From Halovivax cerinus (GTDB lineage: Archaea > Halobacteriota > Halobacteria > Halobacteriales > Natrialbaceae), in assembly GCF_024498195.1 (NCBI RefSeq), contig NZ_CP101824.1:186001-250000 (forward strand): a DNA stretch of 64,000 nucleotides, in the 5' to 3' direction. Each line of letters begins with the position of its first letter. The stretch's first letter is position 1. Positions 26,327-34,373 of the stretch are shown here, in pieces. The notes beneath the pieces are model-generated. The model saw nothing but the letters and a program-made list of their open reading frames with translations, had not been told where the DNA came from and searched no databases. Both the position numbers and the translations under genes were made by a program.

Positions 26327-27520
26327 ATGACCAGGCGCAAGCGACGCCGCTCACGCAAATCCGCCACGGACGAACGCGAGTCGTCCCGGTCGCGCCGGCG
26401 TGCCCGAACCGAGTCGGCCGACCCGATGGCGCCCGGCCCAATTGGGATACCCGTGCTGCGGTCGACAGAGTCGACGCTGGACGAACCGGTCACGCTCGGG
26501 CCGGCGGCGAGCGAGCGGGCGTCCGAAATCATCGCCGAGTTCCAGAATCGCCCCGACGAAATTCCAAACCACAATTCAAGGCAGGATCTGGCGTCGCACG
26601 AGCGGAACTGGGACGCCCACGAGGCGACTGGCCCAGCGGGCGACGCCGGTGTCCCCGAGAGCGTGCGAGAGGTAATCTCCTCGTCGGGGCAGTCACTCGA
26701 CGCGTCGATCCAGCGCGCGATGGAAGACCGGATGGGCGACGCGTTCGGTGACGTCCGGATTCACACGGGGCCGAAAGCGGCGAACGCCTGTGAGGACATC
26801 AACGCCCGGGCGTTTACGGTCGGGAATCACATCGCGTTCAACGCGGGTGAGTACGATCCGGAGAGTGCAGCGGGCCAGCACCTATTGGCGCACGAGTTGG
26901 CCCACGTGAGACAGCAGACCGGCGGGGTGGTATCAATGCTCTCCCAGGAGGACCTGGAGCTGGAGATCGATCCGGACCCGGAGCAAGAGCGGGAGGCGGA
27001 GGTGACTGCAAAGCGCGTGGTGTCCGGTCGTGAGTTGGGGATTCAGCGGTTAGCGAATACGGAAGTGTATATTCAGCGCTTCCCGTGGGACCAGAGTAAT
27101 CTCAACTCATCCAACGGAGATGGATACGATTCCAGGGCGGACGACGGCCTGGGACACCCCGTCAAGAATCGGTCTGCTCGATTTGGTTCAGCAATGCGTA
27201 CGGACTACCGAAAAACGTTCTTCAAGGCCTATCCCCACTTGGAGGGCGATGTCGTGGTCCATCACGCAGTAGAAAAACGAATGGCTTCGGGCGAAAACAC
27301 CAACTGGCCTGATATCGTCTCACAATCTGAAATACACTCCCTGGAGAATTTACGGGGCATTCCCAAAGAGTTGAACAGTGAAGTCCACTTGAGTGAGATC
27401 AGAAGGGAATGGGACAAATTCTACGACGAAAATCCGAGCCCCAGTAAAGAAGAACTACTGAACAAGGCGACAGAAATTGACGATGCGTACGGTCACGTAT
27501 TCGAACCCCCGGTGAGGTAG
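26327..27520 (+). CDS. eCIS-core (DUF4157) protein with C-terminal nuclease-like toxin
   Basis: A 397-aa protein. A basic N-terminus (MTRRKRRRSRKS) and a proline-rich stretch precede the eCIS-core domain (about 120-205). That domain has SLDASIQRAMEDRMGDAFGD, VRIHTGPKAANAC and HLLAHELAHVRQQ, with the zinc-protease-like HELAH at 189-193. DUF4157 marks cargo of extracellular contractile injection systems. The tail (about 285-397) holds VVHHAVEKR (HH at 312-313), SLENLRGIPKELNSEVHLSE (N341, H354) and EWDKFY. This matches HNH/Endo VII-like toxin tails of bacterial RHS and other polymorphic toxins, so it is probably a DNase or RNase. The tail is less GC-rich than the core. A candidate immunity gene follows after 3 bp. 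Confidence 0.8.
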   Translation: MTRRKRRRSRKSATDERESSRSRRRARTESADPMAPGPIGIPVLRSTESTLDEPVTLGPAASERASEIIAEFQNRPDEIPNHNSRQDLASHERNWDAHEATGPAGDAGVPESVREVISSSGQSLDASIQRAMEDRMGDAFGDVRIHTGPKAANACEDINARAFTVGNHIAFNAGEYDPESAAGQHLLAHELAHVRQQTGGVVSMLSQEDLELEIDPDPEQEREAEVTAKRVVSGRELGIQRLANTEVYIQRFPWDQSNLNSSNGDGYDSRADDGLGHPVKNRSARFGSAMRTDYRKTFFKAYPHLEGDVVVHHAVEKRMASGENTNWPDIVSQSEIHSLENLRGIPKELNSEVHLSEIRREWDKFYDENPSPSKEELLNKATEIDDAYGHVFEPPVR

Positions 27521-27523
27521 AGT

Positions 27524-27958
27524 ATGACCACCTATTACCATATTCATCCAGAGGTTGCCGGTGAACTCGGTGCAGAAACGGAACACGATGGCTCTTCGCT
27601 CCCACCGACCCAAGAGAGCATTCAGAAGCTCCATTACGAATTTAGTGGCTGGCTCGGGGATGAGCTGTTGAAATCCTATTCCTGTTACATCATTACAGAT
27701 AGCGTGAAGAACCATCTTGACGGCAGTGAGTTATCTGGATGGGAGATCAACGACGTCCAGGTGACGACATCGGTACAGTTCCAGGAGTTGCACCCGGACA
27801 GAGACCTCCCCACGTTCCACTGGCTCAAGATCACTGGAGAACCCGGGGAAGACGATTTCGGGATTGCGGAAAACAATCGGCTGGTGATCTCCGAAAGCGC
27901 GCTTTCGGTCCTTCAGGAAGTGACCATCGACAACGCAGAAGTCGATGAATGGGGGTAA
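27524..27958 (+). CDS. Candidate immunity protein for the adjacent toxin
   Basis: A 144-aa acidic soluble protein starting 3 bp after the toxin stop, so translationally coupled. It contains ELSGWEINDVQVTTSVQFQE, PTFHWLKITGEPGEDDFGIA and NRLVISESALSVLQEVTIDN. The last part (xLVISExALxxL) resembles the Imm11/Imm43-type immunity families from memory. Position, size and AT-richer composition equal to the toxin tail all fit an immunity role; no direct functional motif exists. Confidence 0.6.
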   Translation: MTTYYHIHPEVAGELGAETEHDGSSLPPTQESIQKLHYEFSGWLGDELLKSYSCYIITDSVKNHLDGSELSGWEINDVQVTTSVQFQELHPDRDLPTFHWLKITGEPGEDDFGIAENNRLVISESALSVLQEVTIDNAEVDEWG

Positions 27959-27960
27959 CG

Positions 27961-28080
27961 CTCGATCCGCCGAGCCAGCGCGCGATCGATGCTCGCATGG
28001 GCGACTCGGTCGGCGACGTGCGGATCCATAGGGGGCCGAGGGCGGCGAACGCCTGTGAGGAGATCAACGCGCGTACCTCG
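27961..28080 (+). pseudogene. eCIS-core fragment
   Basis: Translates as PPSQRAIDARMGDSVGDVRI and then HRGPRAANACEEINAR, which aligns to residues 127-161 of the gene at 26327 (QRAMEDRMGDAFGDVRIHTG). It has no start and runs out of homology at 28080. It is a broken copy left between two immunity genes. Confidence 0.75.
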
Positions 28081-28106
28081 TCACATCGACTGGAGACCTA
28101 TACCAT

Positions 28107-28403
28107 ATGAGTGAGACTGAGCTAACTCGAACGTATCTCGAATTGATTCGGAAATTCACCGGCGGCGAGATGACTGCGCCGGAATTCGAGAGGCAGTATC
28201 TCGACGAATTCAAATCAGATCGGGGTAACTTTCCGAGTGGAGATGCGTTCGACCCGTATCATCGACTGTTCGTCGCGGTCGACGCCTATTGTTCGGATCC
28301 GGAGCTGCGAGACGAGTACGACATCGACGAAACAGCACTTCGGGAAACGGCTGTCGAGACGAAAGCGCAACTGGAACACCGGCTAGAAACGATTACGGGT
28401 TGA
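28107..28403 (+). CDS. Orphan colicin-type immunity protein
   Basis: A 98-aa, mostly helical acidic protein: YLELIRKFTGGEMTAPEFER, QYLDEFKSDRGNFPSGDAFD, RLFVAVDAYCSDPELRDEYD. The order helix, E-F-E-R-x-Y-L, L-F-x-x-V-D-A-Y-C-x-D-P-E-L-R is that of the bacterial self-protective colicin-like immunity family (Colicin_immun). That family blocks tRNase-type colicins. No matching toxin is next to it: the sequence on both sides is broken eCIS-core. It is probably kept to resist toxins of relatives. Confidence 0.7.
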   Translation: MSETELTRTYLELIRKFTGGEMTAPEFERQYLDEFKSDRGNFPSGDAFDPYHRLFVAVDAYCSDPELRDEYDIDETALRETAVETKAQLEHRLETITG

Positions 28404-28482
28404 AGCGGAAGACCCCATTGGCCTCATACTATTGGTAGACAGACGACCGTGCTTGTACTTTCGCAGGAAAGAAACTGACTTT

Positions 28483-28605
28483 GAGATCGATCCCAATCCA
28501 CAACTGGACGGCGAGGCCGGAGAGACCGCCCGGCGGGTGATGGAGGGCGGCGAGCTGGGATCGAAAACCGCCTCAGTCTTCGAGGACAGTAGCACGCGGA
28601 CCTGA
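28483..28605 (+). pseudogene. eCIS-core downstream fragment
   Basis: Reads EIDPNPQLDGEAGETARRVM then EGGELG, matching residues EIDPDPQLEREAEATAQRVM and EGGELG in the intact gene at 30487. The frame ends in unrelated residues at 28605. Together with the fragment at 27961 it brackets the orphan immunity gene. Confidence 0.75.
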
Positions 28606-28673
28606 CCGGCCAACCTATTCATCGTATTCAACGCGAGTGACCAGAAAAACGTGGGCGGTGAGATCGGTGATGG

Positions 28674-29156
28674 TCACTCGCAGAGACAATCTCGCGTTCG
28701 GGTCGATCCAACGATTTCGTCGTGAAGTTGCGCCGCGAGTCGCCGAACCGTCCGGGCTCGGTACTCGCCAGCGACGCCGGTCCGGTAATAAGATTCAGAC
28801 CGATTTTCGATCCAGAGTTCCTCCAGGCGGTCGGCGATATCTCGCGAGAAGAGGCCAGCCCTGACTCCCAGATCATATACCTCGGTGTGGCGCTGACCGG
28901 CGACATCGTATCCCTTCTCCTCGACGTAGAACTGAATCGAGCGTTCGATCGCGACGAAGGACGTCTCGATGATGACCGTGTAGTGGCCATTTCGATCGAG
29001 CAGAAATTCGGCGGCATCTAGAAGCCGACACGCCTTCCGCAGTTGGAGGATGGCCGGGTCGGAGACGTGTTCGAGCCCGACCTCCGGGTTCTCGGGTTTC
29101 CGCAGAAATGCGTCCTCCGCGTCCGTGAGCGCCGACTCGAGTTTCTTCGAGGTCAT
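28674..29156 (-). CDS. HEPN-domain protein of a HEPN/MNT pair
   Basis: A 160-aa helical protein: ILQLRKACRLLDAAEFLLDR, TVIIETSFVAIERSIQFYVE and RARTVRRLAAQLHDEIVG. The RRLAAQLH segment fits an R-x(4-6)-H HEPN RNase motif. Its ATG overlaps the stop of the upstream nucleotidyltransferase gene, the normal HEPN/MNT layout. In such pairs the HEPN protein is the toxin and the MNT protein silences it by AMP transfer or binding. Confidence 0.75.
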   Translation of the reverse strand: MTSKKLESALTDAEDAFLRKPENPEVGLEHVSDPAILQLRKACRLLDAAEFLLDRNGHYTVIIETSFVAIERSIQFYVEEKGYDVAGQRHTEVYDLGVRAGLFSRDIADRLEELWIENRSESYYRTGVAGEYRARTVRRLAAQLHDEIVGSTRTRDCLCE

Positions 29157-29809
29157 TCCGCGACCCCGAAGACGGTCCGGCGCACGCTTCGTAGCGTCTC
29201 GCTCTCGACCAGGGCGATCCCCTCCTGGAGTATCGGTCGGAGGGCCTCGCCCCGCTTACGAGCGGTTTCGGGCGACTCGACGAAGACCTCGAACTCGTAC
29301 CGATCGCCGTCGATCGACTCCTCCTCGAGTGCGCTGGTTACGTCCGAAATCGTTCGCCGCACGGGGACCGGGTCCTCGCCGTCGCCTACGAGAACGAAGA
29401 CGTCGATGTCGCTCGCTCGATCGGCTTCGCCACGCGCTACGCTGCCGAAGCAGAGGATTCCGGCGATAGAGTGGACGTCGGCGGTCACTCGCTCCACAAA
29501 CCGTTTCAACGGCTCGCGAAACTCCGCCTGCGGAATTTGGAGAAGCGGGTCGACAGCATCGTGAATACGGTGTTCGTCGATTCGATAGAGCGTTCGGTTT
29601 CCGGTGTCCGTCCCGACGATCAGTCCCATCGCCTCGAGCAGCGAGAGTGCCTTCGAGACGCTCGGGCCGCCGTAGCCGGTCAGCCGCTGGAGTTCGCGAT
29701 TCGAGAACGACGCCGACGGGTTCCGGACGAGTATCTCGACGATCTCGTCCATCGCCCCGTATCGGAAAACCTGTTCGTCCGGGAGCGGGAGTCGGAGTGA
29801 GACGTCCAT
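29153..29809 (-). CDS. HTH-nucleotidyltransferase (MNT) antitoxin
   Basis: A 218-aa protein. Residues 1-90 are a winged helix (FSNRELQRLTGYGGPSVSKA LSLLEAMGLI, in two parts). Residues 110-218 form a minimal nucleotidyltransferase with CFGSVARGEADRASDIDVFV, the GSxxxGxxxxxSDxD motif with both catalytic Asp present. A fused HTH suggests it also controls its own operon. It is followed by the HEPN gene with a 4-bp overlap. Confidence 0.85.
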   Translation of the reverse strand: MDVSLRLPLPDEQVFRYGAMDEIVEILVRNPSASFSNRELQRLTGYGGPSVSKALSLLEAMGLIVGTDTGNRTLYRIDEHRIHDAVDPLLQIPQAEFREPLKRFVERVTADVHSIAGILCFGSVARGEADRASDIDVFVLVGDGEDPVPVRRTISDVTSALEEESIDGDRYEFEVFVESPETARKRGEALRPILQEGIALVESETLRSVRRTVFGVAE

Positions 29810-30080
29810 TCGTTATACCACACATAACGCGTTACACCTCATATAACAGTTTCCGTCGCTGGACGGATAGAGACAGCATTCGGTCCCCGACGGGCTCCAT
29901 CGTCAATCGCCGGCGTCGTGTAGCCTGACGCTCGACACACATCCAGCCGCTGTGACCTCGAAAGGGATCGAGTGAGGATCGAGAACACCCCGGCTGAGCC
30001 CGGCAATACGCAGTTCGGTGGTCCCGCCGAGTACGAAACGGATTTCAGTGGCGTATTCAATTACGTTCCTTCGTTCATCG
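29810..30080. other. Intergenic
   Basis: Upstream of the HTH-MNT gene. Positions 29815-29850 hold ATACCACACATAACGC and a related CACCTCATATAACAG, imperfect repeats that could be operator sites for the HTH of the MNT protein and include TATA-like ATAAC/TATAAC. Nothing else is visible. Confidence 0.4.
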
Positions 30081-30210
30081 GTTCAATTCTCCAGCGTAGA
30101 GATCGATAGTGGTCACTGTACAACGCACTGACTGGTGGACGCATCCGTCTCCAGAAGACCAGGGGACAGGGAGTGAAATGTCCCGAGTGGTGGAGTATCC
30201 AAAACGACCA
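30081..30210. repeat. Dispersed hairpin repeat, copy 1
   Basis: About 75-80% identical to 42007-42140. The best-kept part is GTCACTGTACAACGCACTGA and the hairpin CTCCA (30149-30153) ... GGGACA (30163-30168) / TGTCCC (30179-30184) ... TGGAG (30191-30195). It lies some 280 bp upstream of the second eCIS-core gene. Confidence 0.65.
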
Positions 30211-30393
30211 TTTTCCGGATACTAGCCCTCCAGCAACCGGCGGCAGCTCGAGTCGAATGGATTGGCATCGATCAGAGACCGACTCAATTCGTTCACGCAA
30301 GCCGAGTAGCGAGAGGGTTTACTCCTGCCCCGTGGGCTGGGTGGTCGGAAAAATCACCCGGGAACCCATCCGACAGATCGCCACCGGTAGGTA

Positions 30394-30486
30394 AGGATTA
30401 TTGTGTTTTGGGGTAAAATTAGGATCGATGGTCTGTTGGCCCTCTTGTGAATCCCGGCGCCGACGGTCCCCGGAGGGGAGTCGTCG
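30394..30486 (+). promoter_or_regulatory. Conserved leader of the eCIS-core genes, copy 2
   Basis: Gap-free counterpart of 26234-26326, with the same GGAGGGGAG ribosome binding site seven bases before ATG 30487 and ATTATTGT and TAAAATTA blocks further up. Confidence 0.6.
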
Positions 30487-31554
30487 ATGACCAGGCGCAA
30501 GCAACGCCGCTCACGCCGATCGTCTGAGGACAAACGTGAGTCGACCGACTCGTCCCGATCCCGGCGGAGTGCTCGAACCGAGTCGGCTGACCCGATGGCG
30601 CCCGGCCCTCTTGGGGTACCCGTGCTGCGGTCGACGGAGACGAGGCTCGACGAACCGGTCTCGCTCGGTCCGGCGGCGAGCGAGCGTGCGTCCGAAATCA
30701 TCGACGAGTTCCAGAATCGACCCGACGAGATCCCGGACGACAACAATCGGCAGAACCTGGCGTCGCTACAGCGCAATATGGACGCCCATGAGGCCACGGG
30801 GCCGGCGGGCGACGCCAGTGTCCCCGACAGCGTGCGCGAGGTCATCTCCTCGTCCGGCCAGTCGCTCGACGCGTCGATCCAGCGCGCTGTCGAAGAGCGG
30901 ATGGGCGACTCGTTCGGCGACGTCCGGATTCACACCGGGCCGAACGCGGCGAACGCCTGCGAGGCCATCAACGCGCGGGCGTTCACCGTCGGGAACCACA
31001 TCGCGTTCAATTCGGGTGAGTACGACCCCGAGAGTCCGGAAGGGCAGCACCTATTGGCGCACGAATTGGCCCACGTGAGACAGCAGACCGGCGGCGCACT
31101 CTCGATGATGCCTCAGGCGAACGTCGAGCTTGAGATAGATCCTGATCCACAACTGGAGCGTGAAGCCGAGGCAACCGCCCAGCGGGTGATGGAGGGTGGG
31201 GAACTGGGGATTCAGCGGCTGGCGAAGTCGGAAGTCCACGTCCAGCGGGCTCCCGAGGCGAGTCGGCGCGACGTCCTCACCGGGAACGTCGACCTCGACG
31301 ACCTCGGCGAGGCGGTCGAGAACGTCGACACCGGGGACGTGGATTACGGCGAGGTCGCAGCCGCCGGGGCGCTGAGTCTCGTCCCCGTCCTGGGCCCCGC
31401 GATGAAGAGCTACGTCGATCAGAAAACTGCACCACTGAAACTGAAACAGACGCTGCAGCAGGTCGATCCGCCGACCGAGTGGGTCGAACAGGCCGCCACG
31501 CGTGCAGCCTCGATGGTCGAGAATCTGGTGACTGGACCGACTCGGTTTGGCTGA
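30487..31554 (+). CDS. eCIS-core (DUF4157) protein, second paralogue
   Basis: A 355-aa protein, collinear with the first 245 residues of the gene at 26327 (same MTRRKxRRSR start, RMGDSFGDVRIHTGPNAANA, LLAHELAHVRQQ with HELAH). The tail from about residue 260 differs: LDDLGEAVENVDTGDVDYGE, then a hydrophobic helix (VAAAGALSLVPVLGPAMKSY) and an amphipathic end. I see no nuclease or other toxin motif, so the tail may be a short effector, a membrane-active helix or a pretoxin stub. The frame is intact. The next gene starts 5 bp later. Confidence 0.8.
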   Translation: MTRRKQRRSRRSSEDKRESTDSSRSRRSARTESADPMAPGPLGVPVLRSTETRLDEPVSLGPAASERASEIIDEFQNRPDEIPDDNNRQNLASLQRNMDAHEATGPAGDASVPDSVREVISSSGQSLDASIQRAVEERMGDSFGDVRIHTGPNAANACEAINARAFTVGNHIAFNSGEYDPESPEGQHLLAHELAHVRQQTGGALSMMPQANVELEIDPDPQLEREAEATAQRVMEGGELGIQRLAKSEVHVQRAPEASRRDVLTGNVDLDDLGEAVENVDTGDVDYGEVAAAGALSLVPVLGPAMKSYVDQKTAPLKLKQTLQQVDPPTEWVEQAATRAASMVENLVTGPTRFG

Positions 31555-31559
31555 AACAC

Positions 31560-32597
31560 ATGTTCGCAGAGATCATCGACAAGGATGAGCGGGGTATTGG
31601 TGTCCGTGTAGTTGACAACAACGACGTCGAACACACCGTGGCAGTTGGGTTTGATGGCGAAGTGCAAGGTCATTCACAGGACGGCTATCCCGACGATCCG
31701 GCGAAGCGATCGATGATAGACGAGGTCGAGCCGATCAACCAGGCCCGGCGGTTCGCGAAGTACTGGGTCCACGCGAAACGCGGCTACGACACGCTCTCGC
31801 TCAACGAAGATCCCGCCCGGATCGCCGCGACGGCGCTCGTCGTCGCCGGCCTCGACGAGGAGGCGTTCGAGGAGCACTTCGTCGACCTCTACGTCCAGCT
31901 CGTCAGCCATGGCGAGGACACCGCCCGACCCCCCGCGGTGATACGGCCCGTGTCACTGCCCGAGGGTGCGATGGATACCAACGTGACCTACCGCACGGAC
32001 GTCTACCTGGGGATCGACGACGACGCGTTGGCCGCACTCGCCGCGGCGGTCACCGACCCCAACGCCGTGGCATTCCTGATGGACGTCCGTTCGGGTGATG
32101 TCCCCGCGGACCGATCGATCGCGTCCGTCCTGGGCGGTCTCGCAGAACGGAGTGACGCGCTCGACGAATCGCTGCTCGACCGTCCCGCCGATTCCTGGAT
32201 CGAAGCCGTCTCCGGGATCCACGTCCACTGGGACGACGCGACCGGCCAGTACCACACCGAGTGGGGCGAGCAACCGGCGATCGATCGCGATCCCGACGCC
32301 CGGATCGACGTCATGCCCTACGACGTCGGGACGCTCGAGACGTTCCATGCCCAGCTCGTCCGCGTGCTCTGCTGCCAGGTGCGCGACGTCTTCCTCGGCA
32401 TGGGGATCGCCCCGCCTGACGCCTTTCGACTACAGGGCCACGGCATTCACGAGTACACCACCTGGTACGAACACTACGACTTCTACGAACGCTACCACGA
32501 CCCCGACGCGACGATCGACACCTGGTACGAAGACCGGACGCCCGACGACGCCTACGAACGGGTCGGACCTGTCGGCGTGGACGGCGTCAGCCCCTGA
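31560..32597 (+). CDS. Unknown protein coupled to the second eCIS-core gene
   Basis: A 345-aa protein from ATG 31560, 5 bp after the eCIS-core stop. It begins MFAEIIDKDERGIGVRVVDN with a beta-rich part, then helices (NQARRFAKYWVHAKRGYDTL), and repeatedly shows aromatic/acidic patches near the end (HEYTTWYEHYDFYERYHDPD). There is no signal peptide or TM segment. Sequence is strongly acidic and GC-rich, unlike the AT-richer toxin tail upstream. Position suggests an immunity protein or co-delivered cargo, but size is large for immunity and no family is recognised. Confidence 0.65.
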   Translation: MFAEIIDKDERGIGVRVVDNNDVEHTVAVGFDGEVQGHSQDGYPDDPAKRSMIDEVEPINQARRFAKYWVHAKRGYDTLSLNEDPARIAATALVVAGLDEEAFEEHFVDLYVQLVSHGEDTARPPAVIRPVSLPEGAMDTNVTYRTDVYLGIDDDALAALAAAVTDPNAVAFLMDVRSGDVPADRSIASVLGGLAERSDALDESLLDRPADSWIEAVSGIHVHWDDATGQYHTEWGEQPAIDRDPDARIDVMPYDVGTLETFHAQLVRVLCCQVRDVFLGMGIAPPDAFRLQGHGIHEYTTWYEHYDFYERYHDPDATIDTWYEDRTPDDAYERVGPVGVDGVSP

Positions 32598-32771
32598 CTC
32601 GGGAGCGTCGTGTTCAGGGAGCGGAAAATCCGGCTCGGTTTTCCCACCCGAACGACGATCGTTGGATCTCCGATTCGGGTATGGAGCAGTTCCCTCGCAC
32701 ACACGTACCGACGCCGCCACGCTACGGTCACTGCTGGTATCATTTGGATCCGACCGTTGCAAGATGGCGGT

Positions 32772-32940
32772 GTGAAATATCAGTTCGTAGCTACGCAACA
32801 GAGTATCACCGAAGGCGAGTTGCGTACCCTCACCGCCCTCCACGGTGAACGGTCAGTCACCGAGTTTGCAACCGAGCTCGACCGCAGCCTCAGCTACACA
32901 TCGGAACTCGTCGATCGCCTCGGAGCGACCGGGTCCCAAC
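32772..32940 (+). pseudogene. Truncated wHTH regulator
   Basis: From GTG 32772: KYQFVATQQSITEGELRTLT, ALHGERSVTEFATELDRSLS, YTSELVDRLGATG. This is the front of a haloarchaeal winged helix (HGERSVxEFAxELDRSLSYTSELVDRL) that should continue into the wing. Instead it runs into sequence antisense to the lipoprotein gene, so the 3' half is lost. Confidence 0.65.
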
Positions 32941-33518
32941 TAGTCGACAGCTTCGACGTCGACGTCGATCGCCTCGGGGTCGACGTCCGAGAAGTCGCTC
33001 GTGAACTCGTGCGTCGTCGTCTCCCCACCGTCTACCAGTAGTTCGGCCTCATCGACGATCTCGGTGCCGTCCAGCAGTCGGACGGCGACCGTTCCGTCGC
33101 CGCCCTCGTTTTCGACCTCGACGCTGACCTGGCCGGCCCACACCCGAAAGCCGTACGCCGACCGGTCGTCTGACGGGTCCGCGGTCACCGAGACCGTCCG
33201 GCGTTCGTCGCCGTCGAAGTACCGCTCGTGGCTCGTTTCGACTTCCGCTGCGGAGCCGTACGGGTCGTCGTCCTGATCCTCGAGCCAGACGAGCGTGTAC
33301 CCCACGTCGCCGCTCGATCCCGTATTGTCGATCTCGACGGAGAACTCGTACGTGCCGTCGTCGTTTTGCTCGTTGTCCACGTCCACCACGCGCGGTTCGG
33401 GATGCGAGACGTCGACCGCCACCGGCTCCGGCGAGTCGCTCCCGCCCACGCAGCCCGCGAGCGTCATCGCAGCCGCGGTTCCCGTCCCGATCAGCACTGA
33501 CCGACGGTCATAGTTCAT
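32940..33518 (-). CDS. Tat lipoprotein with beta-sandwich domain
   Basis: A 192-aa protein. MNYDRRSVLIGTGTAAAMTL followed by AGC is a twin-arginine-like signal ending in a lipobox (Cys about residue 23). The mature part has an immunoglobulin-like pattern with two halves (YEFSVEIDNTGSSGDVGYTL; GQVSVEVENEGGDGTVAVRL) and an acidic end rich in D-V-D. It probably anchors to the outer membrane face. ATG 33518 gives the signal; the longer frame does not. It stands in decayed surroundings but is intact. Confidence 0.8.
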   Translation of the reverse strand: MNYDRRSVLIGTGTAAAMTLAGCVGGSDSPEPVAVDVSHPEPRVVDVDNEQNDDGTYEFSVEIDNTGSSGDVGYTLVWLEDQDDDPYGSAAEVETSHERYFDGDERRTVSVTADPSDDRSAYGFRVWAGQVSVEVENEGGDGTVAVRLLDGTEIVDEAELLVDGGETTTHEFTSDFSDVDPEAIDVDVEAVD

Positions 33519-33714
33519 GATATGTTTGTCGAGTGGGTGGTCTACTTTGTATCCTTCGGTCGCAGAACCTGCCGACTGCGATGGGTCTGGTTTCGCGAGG
33601 GAGTCCAGTTCACGGAGACGATCCTGGTCATCCAACTCTCGATTCTCTATGTCGATAGTCGCTGGAGAGAGTCGGCGGCCAGGCGTTCAAAACGTCGATC
33701 AGCGATCGTTGTTG

Positions 33715-34073
33715 TCACGGCGTTGCGCTCGTGGGCAGCGGTGTTCGGGTCCGACGGAAGTAGAACCAAAGTCGCTGGCCGTGTTCCAGTCCGTCCGGCA
33801 GTTCCTCGATTCGAAGCAGGATCGTCCCGTCGCCGGTGTCGACGACGCTGTCGGCAACCGCCACTTCGGTCCACTCCAATCGGGCGTCGATGTCAGCCAG
33901 AGTGGGTTCGAAGACGCACTCGTCCGTCGCCCGCGCCTCGGCTCCGCCTCCTCAAAGCGGATTTCGAGGACGAACCACCCAATATCGTTGCCCCTGGCGA
34001 CGTCGACGTCTACGGTGACGACACGACGGCGGTCGACACCGCGGCCGATGGCGAGGGTCGATGAGCAGTTCAC
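33715..34073 (-). pseudogene. Frameshifted small protein, unknown family
   Basis: One frame gives VVTVDVDVARGNDIGWFVLE then IRFEEA. After a shift near 33950 another gives ATDECVFEPTLADIDARLEW, VVDTGDGTILLRIEELPDGL and GQRLWFYFRRTRTPLP to a stop at 33715. Joined they form a small beta-rich acidic protein. The start is uncertain because the first residues overlap the divergent PIN fragment. Confidence 0.55.
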
Positions 34074-34297
34074 GACTGCGAACAGTCGTCGCCGACACCA
34101 GCGGGCCAGTCAATCTCGCCGTGACCCGGGCCGACGCACCCCTCGATACCGACACTCCGGACCCGTTTCAGGACCTGCTCATCTCGTGTGTCGTGTTCGT
34201 GCCTCCGAAAATCGTTGCAGAACTCCTCGGCATCACGCAGTTTCTGGATATCTACGCGTCACCCCAATCAGCGCTAGCATACGTAACAATCACATAA
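34061..34297 (+). pseudogene. PIN-domain protein, 3'-truncated
   Basis: 78 residues starting SSSRLRTVVADTSGPVNLAV, the first PIN motif (VVADTS), then ISCVVFVPPKIVAELLGITQ. Haloarchaeal PIN proteins of this kind have about 150-170 residues; here the second half with the other acidic residues is absent, and the sequence ends in unrelated codons. Confidence 0.55.
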
Positions 34298-34373
34298 ACG
34301 AAGTCGAAATTCGACTCAGACGCTAACTGTGTAGTGGCTGGGTATAGAGCACTGTGCTTGGTGGACTGTCCGT

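Noticed and set aside
30061-30300. Minus-strand frames over both copies of the dispersed hairpin repeat (shared HHxGHFTxCP)
   Set aside because: Similarity breaks with indels outside the hairpin and the frames are not of equal length, so conservation looks like nucleic-acid structure instead of protein.
26234-32597. A complete contractile injection system
   Set aside because: Only eCIS-core cargo genes and immunity-like genes are here. No sheath, tube, baseplate, spike or AAA ATPase of such a system was seen in the window, so the apparatus must be elsewhere or absent.
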